A stretch of DNA of 11,005 nt from Ga0077536 sp943370145 (GCA_943370145.1 CALRPY020000097.1:1-11005), one strand, 5' to 3'. Counted from the first letter of the stretch, positions 1 through 6,328 are shown. The notes: generated from the sequence alone by a model not told the origin. Program-made: numbers and translations.

Positions 1-754
1 GATCCAGCGAGTAGATCGTAGAGTTCTGAAGGATTTCGGGCACGTCCTTGTCGACGATCTTCTTTGCGAGGCCCTCGGCGATCGCGGTCTTGCCGACGCC
101 CGCCTCGCCGACGTAGAGCGGGTTGTTCTTGCGGCGGCGGCACAGGATCTGGACCGTGCGCTCGACTTCCTCCTGGCGCCCGATCAGGGGGTCGATCTTG
201 CCCTTGCGCGCCTGCTCGTTGAGGTTCGTGCAGAAGTTGTCGAGCGCGTTCTTGCTGCCTTCGCCCTGTTCGGCCTCTTCCTCGCTGCCCGTGTTCTGCT
301 CGCTGCCGGCTTCCTCGTCGTTGACCTTCGAGATGCCGTGCGAGATGCAGTTGACGACGTCGAGCCGCGCGATGTTCTGCTGGTTCAGCAGGTAGACGGC
401 CTGCGATTCGCGCTCGCCGAAGATTGCGACCAGCACGTTGGCGCCGGTCACTTCCTTCTTGCCCGAGGACTGCACGTGGAAGACGGCCCGCTGCAGCACG
501 CGCTGGAAGCCGAGGGTCGGCTGGGTGTCGCGGTCATCGTCTTCCGGGAGGACCGGTGCGTTGTCGCGTATGAAGTCGACGAGCTGGCGGCGCAGCTGGT
601 TGAGGTCGGCGCCGCAGGCCCGCAGGACCTTGGCGGCGGTGGGGTTGTCGAGCAGGCCTAGCAGCAGGTGCTCGACCGTCATGAATTCATGGCGCTGCTC
701 GCGAGCGGCCTTGAACGCCAGGTTGAGAGTGACTTCCAACTCTTTGCTGAGCAC
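1..754 (-). CDS. clpA: ATP-dependent Clp protease ATP-binding subunit ClpA (5' part, runs off left edge)
   Basis: ClpA is the AAA+ unfoldase of the ClpAP protease in the cytoplasm. It unfolds substrates, including N-degron proteins brought by ClpS, and threads them into ClpP. The 251 visible codons cover the whole N domain (about residues 1-145, opening with LSKELEVTLNLAFK), an acidic Glu/Ser/Gly-rich linker (about 146-165), and the start of the first AAA+ domain with Walker A GEAGVGKT at residues 216-223 (plus-strand positions 86-109). The RKGKIDPLIGR signature precedes it. The start is a GTG at 754-752. An ATG a little upstream runs into a TAG, so GTG is the only sensible choice, with an AGG-rich sequence just ahead of it. 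clpS ends 47 bp upstream on the same strand, so the two are probably cotranscribed. The remaining two thirds of the gene lie outside the window. Confidence 0.96.
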   Translation of the reverse strand, partial: MLSKELEVTLNLAFKAAREQRHEFMTVEHLLLGLLDNPTAAKVLRACGADLNQLRRQLVDFIRDNAPVLPEDDDRDTQPTLGFQRVLQRAVFHVQSSGKKEVTGANVLVAIFGERESQAVYLLNQQNIARLDVVNCISHGISKVNDEEAGSEQNTGSEEEAEQGEGSKNALDNFCTNLNEQARKGKIDPLIGRQEEVERTVQILCRRRKNNPLYVGEAGVGKTAIAEGLAKKIVDKDVPEILQNSTIYSLD

Positions 755-801
755 GGCGCCTACCTGCCTTTCATGATGTGTGAGGCGTGGGGGCCATCAC
801 A

Positions 802-1122
802 TTATGCGAGTTCCAGCGTGCACAGGAGGGGATGCTGGTTTTCCCGCGCGTACGTGTTTACCTGTGCCGCCTTGGTTTCCGCGACCTCGTGCGTGAACAC
901 GCCGCAGATGCCCTTGCCGCGCGTATGGACCTCGAGCATGACGCGGGTTGCCGCGTTGCGGTCGAGGCTGAAGAAGGTCTCGAGGACGTGCACCACGAAC
1001 TCCATCGGCGTGTAGTCGTCGTTGAGCATCACCACCTTGTACATCGGCGGCTTCTTCACCTTCGGCCGTGCTTCCTGCACCGCCAGGCCCGATTCCCGCT
1101 CCGTTTTCTGCTTCTCGGCCAT
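802..1122 (-). CDS. clpS: ATP-dependent Clp protease adaptor protein ClpS
   Basis: ClpS recognises proteins with destabilising N-terminal residues (N-degrons) and docks on the ClpA N domain to hand them over for degradation. At 106 aa it has the usual family length. Residues 1-25 are a charged flexible N-terminal extension. The folded core carries the N-degron pocket: N34-D35-D36 within the LNDDYTPMEFV block and H65 in VMLEVHTRGKG, matching the Asn/Asp/His residues known to bind the substrate amino terminus in E. coli ClpS. The ATG at 1122 gives the expected length. No strong Shine-Dalgarno sequence is visible ahead of it. It is the first gene of a clpS-clpA unit. cspD, which often sits nearby in proteobacteria, is not present here. 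Confidence 0.97.
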   Translation of the reverse strand: MAEKQKTERESGLAVQEARPKVKKPPMYKVVMLNDDYTPMEFVVHVLETFFSLDRNAATRVMLEVHTRGKGICGVFTHEVAETKAAQVNTYARENQHPLLCTLELA

Positions 1123-1170
1123 CGTTATGCAGTTGCTCGCATCAGTCCGTCATACGCCCGGTTCGATTCG

Positions 1171-1176
1171 ATTATA
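1171..1176 (-). promoter_or_regulatory. Candidate -10 element of the clpS(-clpA) promoter
   Basis: On the minus strand this is a perfect TATAAT in otherwise GC-rich DNA, 48 bp ahead of the clpS ATG. It would give a leader of roughly 40 nt. No good -35 hexamer lies 16-18 bp upstream, so either the promoter is weak or an activator, or the neighbouring dyad, takes part. The match is seen in the sequence; promoter function is inferred. Confidence 0.45.
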
Positions 1177-1177
1177 C

Positions 1178-1191
1178 GGACTTCGAAATCC
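1178..1191. promoter_or_regulatory. Imperfect dyad adjoining the clpS -10 element (possible operator)
   Basis: On the minus strand this reads GGATTTCGAAGTCC, a dyad with 12 of 14 positions symmetric around the central TTCGAA. It lies one base upstream of the TATAAT element, in the place of the promoter spacer. A protein bound there would block RNA polymerase. No specific regulator can be named from the sequence. Confidence 0.3.
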
Positions 1192-1255
1192 GCGGCGATA
1201 GGCGCGATGCACGCACCAAATCGCAGATGCACATGGGGTCGGGGACGCCCGGATT

Positions 1256-1275
1256 CAACTCGCCCGGGCGAGTTG
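1256..1275. repeat. Perfect 20-bp palindrome without spacer
   Basis: The sequence CAACTCGCCCGGGCGAGTTG is a perfect inverted repeat centred between 1265 and 1266, with no loop. It lies about 80 bp upstream of the candidate clpS -10. The absence of a spacer makes it a better candidate for a dimeric protein-binding site than for an RNA hairpin. No T tract follows on either strand, which argues against a terminator. Confidence 0.55.
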
Positions 1276-1432
1276 CGATGCGACGTTTCCGCCACCGGCC
1301 GGGCGCGCGCTCCATGGCTCTGCTTACGCCGGCCGGGGTGAAGCGGATTCGAGACCGGTGTCTGCCCGTGCCGGTTGACAGCCGCCGCTGTGCAGCGCAC
1401 CATCCGGGGATTCTGATCGACGATTCCTTCGC

Positions 1433-1450
1433 CCCCCGGGGCGCCGGGGG
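1433..1450. repeat. GC-rich hairpin in the clpS-aceA intergenic region
   Basis: CCCCCGG at 1433-1439 pairs with CCGGGGG at 1444-1450 around a GGCG loop, giving a 7-bp all-GC stem. No run of T follows on either strand, so it does not look like an intrinsic terminator. A smaller 6-bp hairpin (CCGCTC/GAGCGG, 1461-1478) follows closely. Function unknown. Confidence 0.35.
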
Positions 1451-1736
1451 AACACGTCGCCCGCTCGTTGATGAGCGGCGCGCCGTCGGCCTTGGGCAGG
1501 ATGGTTTTCTTGAACCGGGTCCGGGCGCGGCAGTAGGATGCGCGGCCTTCGGACCCCTCGCGGCACGGCGCCGCTCCGACGACGTCTACAAGTCGTCCGG
1601 GCCGGTCGCCCGCCCGCGTACCGCTTGCAAGTCCACTGACGCCGCAAGCTGGCGATGCAGAATCCGCAGGTTGGGGACCGGCAACGAGACCCTCGCCCGC
1701 TGCTAGTTGGGGTTCGACGCAGCACCTCGATGGCTG

Positions 1737-1765
1737 CGCGGCCCGGCTCCCGGTGTCGGGCTGCG
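1737..1765 (+). promoter_or_regulatory. Stable hairpin in the probable aceA 5' leader
   Basis: Positions 1737-1747 pair with 1755-1765 to form an 11-bp stem, nine Watson-Crick pairs plus two G-U wobbles in RNA, closed by a 7-nt loop. The stem ends 60 nt before the aceA start codon. No U tract follows, so it is not an ordinary terminator. It could stabilise the mRNA 5' end or belong to a leader control element, but only if transcription starts upstream of it. I found no convincing aceA promoter. Confidence 0.3.
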
Positions 1766-1811
1766 GATGCGCTCCCGTCGATGCCGGCAACCACCAAATT
1801 TTGTGATTGGC

Positions 1812-1816
1812 AGGAG
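1812..1816 (+). promoter_or_regulatory. Ribosome binding site of aceA
   Basis: AGGAG lies 8 nt before the ATG at 1825, near-ideal spacing. It decides against the in-frame ATG at 1807, which would place this site inside the coding region. An AT-rich patch (about 1795-1808) precedes it and may keep the site unpaired. Confidence 0.85.
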
Positions 1817-1824
1817 AAACAACG

Positions 1825-3108
1825 ATGGCATCTTTCAAGGACCAAGTGGATGAACTGAACAAGGATTGGGCGACCAATCCGCGCTGGAAGGGCATCCGCC
1901 GCGATTACACCGCCGAGGACGTGGTGCGTCTGCGCGGCAGCGTTCAGATCGAACACACGCTCGCGCGCCGCGGCGCCGAGAAGCTCTGGAAGCTTGTCAA
2001 TGAAGAACCCTTCGTTCCCTGTCTCGGCGCCCTGACCGGCGGCCAGGCCGTCCAGCAGGTCAAGGCCGGCGTCAAGGCCATCTATCTCTCCGGCTGGCAG
2101 GTCGCGGCCGACGCGAACACCAGCGAGACCATGTACCCCGACCAGTCGCTGTATGCCGTGAACTCGGTGCCGGCGGTCGTCCGCCGCATCAACAACGCCT
2201 TCAAGCGGGCCGACGAAATCCAGTGGTCGAAGGGCAAGAACGACATCGACTACTTCGCGCCGATCGTCGCCGACGCCGAAGCCGGCTTCGGTGGCGTGCT
2301 GAACGCCTTCGAACTGATGAAAAACATGATCGAGGCGGGCGCCGCCGGCGTGCACTTCGAGGACCAGCTGGCGTCCGTGAAGAAGTGCGGCCACATGGGC
2401 GGCAAGGTGCTCGTGCCGACGCAGGAAGCCGTGCAGAAGCTCGTGTCCGCGCGTCTCGCCGCGGACACCGCCGGCGTGCCGACGGTCGTGCTGGCCCGCA
2501 CCGACGCGAACGCCGCGAACCTGCTGACCTCGGACGTCGACGAGCGTGACAAGCGCTTCGTGACTGGCGAGCGCACCTCCGAAGGCCTGTACGTCACCCG
2601 CGCCGGCCTCGACCAGGCGATCGACCGCGGCCTGTCCTACGCCCCCTACGCGGACCTGCTGTGGTGCGAAACCGCGGTGCCGGACCTCGACGAAGCCAGG
2701 CGTTTCGCCGAAGCGATCAAAAAGCAGTTCCCGGACCAACTCCTGGCCTACAACTGCTCGCCGTCCTTCAACTGGAAGAAGAACCTCGACGATGCGACCA
2801 TCGCCAGATTCCAGCGCGAGCTCGGCGCGATGGGCTACAAGTACCAGTTCATCACTTTGGCCGGTGTCCACAGCATGTGGTACAACATGTTCGACCTCGC
2901 CAACGAGTACGTCACGAAGGGCATGACCGCCTACGTCGAGATGGTGCAGGAGAAGGAATTCGCGGCCGCCAAGCGTGGCTACACCTTCGCCAGCCACCAG
3001 CAGGAAGTGGGTGCCGGTTACTTCGACGACGTCACCACCGTGATCCAGGGCGGCAAGTCCTCGGTGACGGCGCTGACCGGCTCGACCGAGGAAGAGCAGT
3101 TCCACTAG
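1825..3108 (+). CDS. aceA: Isocitrate lyase (glyoxylate shunt)
   Basis: AceA cleaves isocitrate to succinate and glyoxylate, the entry step of the glyoxylate bypass needed for growth on acetate, fatty acids or C2-yielding polymers. The product is 427 aa, the normal bacterial length. The catalytic loop KKCGHMGGK carries the nucleophilic Cys188. The FEDQLASVKKCGH context, the VLARTDANAA strand (a Mg2+/substrate region) and the NCSPSFNW block at residues 310-317 are all intact. The start is the ATG with AGGAG 8 nt upstream. It is a single-gene unit: no malate synthase follows, and the gene is closed by a hairpin terminator shared with the convergent dapE. Regulation is probably at the level of the long upstream region, but no operator for a known glyoxylate regulator could be identified. 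Confidence 0.98.
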   Translation: MASFKDQVDELNKDWATNPRWKGIRRDYTAEDVVRLRGSVQIEHTLARRGAEKLWKLVNEEPFVPCLGALTGGQAVQQVKAGVKAIYLSGWQVAADANTSETMYPDQSLYAVNSVPAVVRRINNAFKRADEIQWSKGKNDIDYFAPIVADAEAGFGGVLNAFELMKNMIEAGAAGVHFEDQLASVKKCGHMGGKVLVPTQEAVQKLVSARLAADTAGVPTVVLARTDANAANLLTSDVDERDKRFVTGERTSEGLYVTRAGLDQAIDRGLSYAPYADLLWCETAVPDLDEARRFAEAIKKQFPDQLLAYNCSPSFNWKKNLDDATIARFQRELGAMGYKYQFITLAGVHSMWYNMFDLANEYVTKGMTAYVEMVQEKEFAAAKRGYTFASHQQEVGAGYFDDVTTVIQGGKSSVTALTGSTEEEQFH

Positions 3109-3130
3109 GCTGCTGCCCGGACTCCCCGCT

Positions 3131-3158
3131 GAAACGGCCCGCTGATGCGGGCCGTTTC
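3131..3158. terminator. Hairpin terminator between convergent aceA and dapE
   Basis: GAAACGGCCCGC pairs perfectly with GCGGGCCGTTTC around a TGAT loop, a 12-bp stem with a 4-nt loop, starting 22 bp after the aceA stop. The A-rich foot on one arm and T-rich foot on the other let it work in both directions, so it probably ends both aceA and the yciB-to-dapE operon. The T tract beyond the stem is short (ATT), so termination may be incomplete. Confidence 0.85.
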
Positions 3159-3193
3159 ATTGTGGGCGCCTGTTTCCCGGCGCGCCCGCTGCC

Positions 3194-4327
3194 TCAGCCG
3201 CCCAGCACGCGTCGTGCGATGCCTTCGTAGACCCTCGACAGGGGTTCCAGATCCGCGACCGCCACGCACTCGTCCACCTTGTGGATGGTCTCGTTGACGG
3301 GACCCAGTTCGACGACCTCGGTCCCCAGCGTCGCGATGAAGCGCCCGTCCGAGGTGCCGCCGCCGGTCGAGATCTCGGGCATCACGCCCAGTTCGCCGTC
3401 CAGGGTGGCGAGCACCGCTTCGAGCAGGCGCCCGCGGCCGGTCAGGAAGGGTTCGCCGGACAGCTGCCAGGTGAGCTCGTAGTCGAGCCCGTGGCGCGCG
3501 AGCACATCGGCCACGCGCGCTTTCAGGCCATCGGCGGTGCACTCCGTCGAATAACGGAAATTGAACCACGCCTCCAGCGAGGGCGGGACGACGTTCTCCG
3601 CGCCGGTGCCGGCCTTGATGTTCGAAATCTGGAACGAGGTTGCGGGAAAGAATTCGTTGCCGCGGTCCCACTCGATGGCGCGCAGTTCGTCCAGCGCCGG
3701 CAGCGCGAGGTGGATGGGGTTGCGCACCTTTTCCGGGTAGGCGACATGGCCCTGCACGCCGCGAACGCGCAGTCGCCCGTTCAGCGAGCCGCGACGCCCG
3801 TTGCGCAGGAGATCGCCGAGCCGCTCCCGGCTGCTCGGCTCGCCGACCAGGCAGTAGTCGATGGCCTGGCCGCGGGCGCGCAGGGTCTCGACGACCCGCC
3901 GCGTGCCGTCGATGGCGACGCCTTCCTCGTCCGAGGTGAACAGGACCGCGAGCGTGCCGGTCGTCGGTCCCGCGTGCCCGCACAGGCGCTCGATTGCGGT
4001 GACCATCGCCGCCAGGCTGCTCTTCATGTCGGCGGCGCCGCGTCCGTACAGGTAACCGTCGCGCACCTCGGGTTCGAAGGGATCCGAATGCCAGTTCGCG
4101 AGGTCGCCGGTCGGCACCACGTCGGTGTGGCCGGCGAAGCAGAATACGGGGCCGCCGTCGCCGCGCGTCGCCCACAGGTTCGACACCCCTCCGTGGTCGA
4201 GACGCTCGAGCCTGAATCCGCAGGCCGCAAGGCGCGCGCCGATGAGCTCCAGGCAGGCGTCGTCGTCGGGTGTCACCGAACGGCGGCGGATGAGTTCGCA
4301 GGTCAGGTCGAAGGTCGGGGATGGCAT
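3194..4327 (-). CDS. dapE: Succinyl-diaminopimelate desuccinylase
   Basis: DapE hydrolyses N-succinyl-LL-2,6-diaminopimelate to LL-diaminopimelate and succinate in the succinylase branch of lysine and meso-DAP (peptidoglycan) synthesis. It is a cytoplasmic di-zinc M20-family peptidase homologue. All metal and catalytic positions are visible in the 377-aa product: H67 in GHTDVVP, bridging D100 in GRGAADMK, general base E134 with E135 in TSDEEG, E163 in GEPSS, and H349 in NETIHK. The lid/dimerisation domain occupies about residues 180-290 and includes the GRRGSLNG and GVQGHVAYPEK blocks. The start ATG lies one base after the TGA of the upstream methyltransferase gene (TGACATG), which suggests translational coupling. 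It is the last gene of the minus-strand operon. Linkage to a DNA methyltransferase is not part of the lysine pathway and looks positional. Confidence 0.97.
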   Translation of the reverse strand: MPSPTFDLTCELIRRRSVTPDDDACLELIGARLAACGFRLERLDHGGVSNLWATRGDGGPVFCFAGHTDVVPTGDLANWHSDPFEPEVRDGYLYGRGAADMKSSLAAMVTAIERLCGHAGPTTGTLAVLFTSDEEGVAIDGTRRVVETLRARGQAIDYCLVGEPSSRERLGDLLRNGRRGSLNGRLRVRGVQGHVAYPEKVRNPIHLALPALDELRAIEWDRGNEFFPATSFQISNIKAGTGAENVVPPSLEAWFNFRYSTECTADGLKARVADVLARHGLDYELTWQLSGEPFLTGRGRLLEAVLATLDGELGVMPEISTGGGTSDGRFIATLGTEVVELGPVNETIHKVDECVAVADLEPLSRVYEGIARRVLGG

Positions 4328-4328
4328 G

Positions 4329-5177
4329 TCAGTGCTCGCCGCAGGCGGCGCGCAGGCGTGATGCCGCGAGCCGCGCGTACTGGGGATCTATTTCGCAGCC
4401 GATGAATTCACGGCCCAGATGCAGGGCGGCGACGCCGGTGCTGCCACTGCCGGCGAAGGGGTCGAGCACGACCTGCCCGGGATTCGTGCTGGCGCGCAGG
4501 CAGCGTTCGATCAGGGCCAGCGGTTTCTGGGTGGGATGACGGCCGTGCCGCTTCTCTGCGGCGCCGGGCGCGGCGAAACGCCACACGTTCTTCATCTGCC
4601 GGCCGTCGTTGGCATGCTTCATCTCCTCGTAGTTGAACACGTGGCGATGGCGGCTGCCGCGGGGCGCCTTGGTCGCCCACAGGATCATCTCGGTCGAGTG
4701 CGTGAAGCAGCGACAGCCCAGGTTCGGCGGCGGGTTGGGCTTTTCCCACACGATGTCGTTGAGGATGCGGAAGCCGAGTTCCATCAGTGCCATGCCGACG
4801 CTCAGGTAGACGTGCGTCGTGCCACTGACCCAGATCGTGCCCGCCGGCCTGAGCACGCGCTGGCATTCGGCGAGCCAGGCGCGGTTGAACGCGTGGTCGT
4901 CGGCAAGGCCCTGGCTGCGATCCCATTCCCCCTTGTTGACCTTGCGCCGCTGTCCGGCGACGCAGGTCGGGCCGTCGTTGGACAGGAAGTAGGGCGGGTC
5001 GGTCCAGATGCAGTCGACGCTCTCGTCCGGCAGCGTGCGCAGGACTGCGCGCTGGTCGTCACAATGGACCGCCGCGCGGCCGTCGCCGGACCGCCACAGG
5101 GGCTCCGCGGCGGCCTGTGCCGGGGCCGGCTCAGCGGCCGCGTTCTTGCGGGGTCTTGGCGTCGATGGAGAGGGCAT
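4329..5177 (-). CDS. Beta-class adenine-N6 DNA methyltransferase, DpnA/M2.DpnII-like, apparently solitary
   Basis: This enzyme should transfer a methyl group from S-adenosylmethionine to an exocyclic amino group of DNA, most likely N6 of adenine. Catalytic motif IV (TDPPYFLSNDG, DPPY at residues 60-63) comes before the SAM-binding motif I (DPFAGSGST, 239-247), which is the beta-class order. HPTQKP at 214-219 is the usual motif preceding motif I. The blocks FLSNDG, KGEWD, NPPPNLGCRCFTHSTEMILW and DGRQMKNVW recall DpnA (M2.DpnII) and MboI-type enzymes, from memory, so GATC is a plausible but unproven target. Residues 1-28 are an Ala/Pro-rich extension. No other plausible start was found, so the ATG at 5177 lies 47 nt inside bolA. 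No restriction endonuclease gene is adjacent, so this looks like an orphan or regulatory methylase. Codon use resembles its neighbours. Confidence 0.92.
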   Translation of the reverse strand: MPSPSTPRPRKNAAAEPAPAQAAAEPLWRSGDGRAAVHCDDQRAVLRTLPDESVDCIWTDPPYFLSNDGPTCVAGQRRKVNKGEWDRSQGLADDHAFNRAWLAECQRVLRPAGTIWVSGTTHVYLSVGMALMELGFRILNDIVWEKPNPPPNLGCRCFTHSTEMILWATKAPRGSRHRHVFNYEEMKHANDGRQMKNVWRFAAPGAAEKRHGRHPTQKPLALIERCLRASTNPGQVVLDPFAGSGSTGVAALHLGREFIGCEIDPQYARLAASRLRAACGEH

Positions 5178-5415
5178 GGATGTCGGTTGCCATCAGGTCC
5201 TGCAGGGCTTCGAATACGCGGCGGTGGCGGGCCAGGGGCAGCTGCCCCTCGAATACCGGCGAGGTGATGCCGAGCCGGAAATGTCCTTTGCCGTCGCGGG
5301 CGCCGGCGTGGCCGCGATGCAGATGGCTTTCGTCGACCAGCGTGATGTCCGCGTCTGGAAAGGCCTGTGCCAGGCTCGCGCGGATGCGCGACTCGCGCGT
5401 CGCCACATCGTTCAC
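5131..5415 (-). CDS. bolA: BolA family protein
   Basis: BolA-family proteins are small class-II KH-like proteins that, with monothiol glutaredoxins, bind Fe-S clusters. Some also act as DNA-binding regulators of cell shape and stress responses. The 94-aa product carries the family signatures DESHLHRGHAG (residues 28-38), GHFRLGI, ARHRRVFEAL (62-71) and the invariant His80 in IHALSI, followed by TP. The start is a GTG at 5415-5413, overlapping the yciI stop as GTGA, a common form of translational coupling. The 3' end overlaps the methyltransferase start by 47 nt. The presence of the short His-rich loop supports BolA in the broad sense. Whether it is functionally BolA or IbaG (YrbA)-like cannot be settled from this sequence alone. 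Confidence 0.93.
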   Translation of the reverse strand: MNDVATRESRIRASLAQAFPDADITLVDESHLHRGHAGARDGKGHFRLGITSPVFEGQLPLARHRRVFEALQDLMATDIHALSIDAKTPQERGR

Positions 5416-5711
5416 GGCAGCACCTGGCGGAACGGCTTGACGACGACCTCGGCGAACACGCCGTCGGTCGCGTAGGGATCCGCGGCGGCCCAGGCACGGG
5501 CGCTGTCGAGATCGGGGAATTCGGCGACGATCAGGCTGCCGGTGAAACCGTTCGGGCCGGGGTCGGCCGCGTCGATCGCGGGAAACGGGCCGGCAAGCAC
5601 GAGCCGGCCCTGTTGCACGAGCGCCTGAACCCGTTCAAGGTGGCGGGGTCGTGCGGCGACGCGGGCCGCAGCGCTGTCCGGAACGTCGGTGCCGATGATG
5701 GCGTAGAGCAT
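5412..5711 (-). CDS. yciI: YciI family protein
   Basis: YciI-like proteins are small alpha/beta ferredoxin-fold proteins whose cellular reaction is unknown. A conserved His and Asp suggest an enzymatic site. The 99-aa product shows the family blocks RPRHLERVQAL (conserved His24), LAGPFPA, GSLIVAEFPDLDSARAWAAADPY and GVFAEVVVKPFRQV, all at the expected spacing. The start ATG is 6 nt after the yciB stop and the gene ends in a 4-nt overlap with bolA. The order yciB-yciI-bolA is common in betaproteobacteria and suggests a shared envelope- or stress-related transcription unit. No function beyond the family name should be claimed. Confidence 0.93.
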   Translation of the reverse strand: MLYAIIGTDVPDSAAARVAARPRHLERVQALVQQGRLVLAGPFPAIDAADPGPNGFTGSLIVAEFPDLDSARAWAAADPYATDGVFAEVVVKPFRQVLP

Positions 5712-5717
5712 GCGGTA

Positions 5718-6281
5718 TCAGGGATCGCGCGACGAATCGGTCGCGGCGGCATCGTAGCGCATGAGGTAGAAGGCTTGCAGTACGCTGAAGACCAGCGTCA
5801 AGCCGATTACGCCGAACACCTTGAAGTCGACCCAGAAGTCCGTCGGGTAATGTCCGGCGATGTAGAGATTGAGCGCGCCCACCAGGGCTAAGAAGCACGC
5901 CCACGCGGTGTTCAGGCGACGCCAGGCAAACGACGGCGCGCTGACGCCGCCCGCGAACGCGCGCTGGATCAGCGGCTTGTCGCCGACGAACTGGCTGGCG
6001 AGGAAGATCGCGCCGGTGATCCAGCTGACAATCGTCGGCTTCAGCTTGATGTAGCGCTCGTCGCGCAGCGCCAGCGTGAGCCCGCCAAGGACGACCAGGG
6101 CGCCGAGCATCACGAACTGGCGCCGTTCGATGCGCCGGTGGCGCAGCCACGCGCCGCCGGTCGTCAGCAGCGCGGCGACGATCGCGGCCAGCGTCGCGGG
6201 ATAGACGGCTTCGAGCCCGCCGACGTACTTGTAGACGGCGAAGAAGACGACAATCGGTAGAAATTCGAGCAGAGCGTTCAT
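5718..6281 (-). CDS. yciB: Inner membrane-spanning protein YciB (septation protein A / IspZ family)
   Basis: YciB is a polytopic inner-membrane protein linked in E. coli and Shigella to cell division and envelope synthesis; the older name intracellular septation protein A comes from Shigella. The 187-aa product has about five or six hydrophobic segments (around residues 4-20, 28-46, 56-72, 84-98, 126-146 and 152-172). It also has the family-typical FLPIVVFF opening, the KLKPTIVSW segment, the FVGDKPLIQR loop, and the HYPTDFWVDFKVFG block. Charged Arg/His residues cluster in the short loops (RHRRIERR). It is the first gene of the minus-strand operon and is divergent from yciO. The start at 6281 places the first membrane segment right at the N terminus, as in relatives. 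Confidence 0.95.
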   Translation of the reverse strand: MNALLEFLPIVVFFAVYKYVGGLEAVYPATLAAIVAALLTTGGAWLRHRRIERRQFVMLGALVVLGGLTLALRDERYIKLKPTIVSWITGAIFLASQFVGDKPLIQRAFAGGVSAPSFAWRRLNTAWACFLALVGALNLYIAGHYPTDFWVDFKVFGVIGLTLVFSVLQAFYLMRYDAAATDSSRDP

Positions 6282-6328
6282 GCAATCAGCGGGTAGGTCC
6301 CGCGCAGTATGTCACCGGGTTCCCCGTC
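6282..6328. promoter_or_regulatory. Short divergent promoter region between yciB and yciO
   Basis: Only 47 bp separate the two start codons. On the minus strand a possible extended -10 (TGA then CATACT, 6314-6306) points at yciB. A 5-bp GC inverted repeat with a 5-nt loop (GCGGG/CCCGC, 6289-6303) lies between it and the yciB start. No convincing -35 is visible for either direction, so the plus-strand promoter may lie inside yciB. The sites are weak matches and are offered as candidates. Confidence 0.3.

Larger units (their letters stand above)
1123..1824. other. 702-bp intergenic region between divergent clpS and aceA
   Basis: This stretch separates two outward-pointing genes and must hold both promoters. 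It contains a TATAAT element facing clpS, a dyad beside it, a perfect 20-bp palindrome, a GC-rich hairpin and the aceA leader, each listed separately. A minus-strand reading frame stays open through the whole gap (1125-1895) and into aceA. Its translation is rich in Arg/Ala/Gly/Pro, shows no domain I recognise, and is best read as the chance openness of high-GC DNA. I see no tRNA, sRNA or mobile-element end. Confidence 0.6.

Noticed and set aside
1375..1403. TTGACA...CACCAT as an aceA promoter
   Set aside because: The -35 is perfect, but the -10 matches at only 3 of 6 positions and the site is more than 400 bp from aceA. Not enough to annotate.
1461..1478. Hairpin CCGCTC/GAGCGG as a terminator
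   Set aside because: The stem is only 6 bp and no T tract follows on either strand.
1807..1824. Upstream ATG start for aceA (six extra residues)
   Set aside because: The AGGAG site at 1812-1816 would lie inside the gene. The start at 1825 has ideal spacing and gives the family-like N terminus.
1324..3105. 593-codon minus-strand frame opposite aceA
   Set aside because: It is antisense to an unmistakable isocitrate lyase and its translation (His/Val/Gly-rich) shows no domain. This is a mirror frame caused by GC-rich third positions.
3281..4405. 374-codon plus-strand frame opposite dapE
   Set aside because: Antisense to a DapE gene with all metal ligands intact. No recognisable domain and no ribosome site.
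4419..5267. 282-codon plus-strand frame opposite the methyltransferase
   Set aside because: Shadow of the real gene, with low-complexity Ala/Gly/Arg composition.
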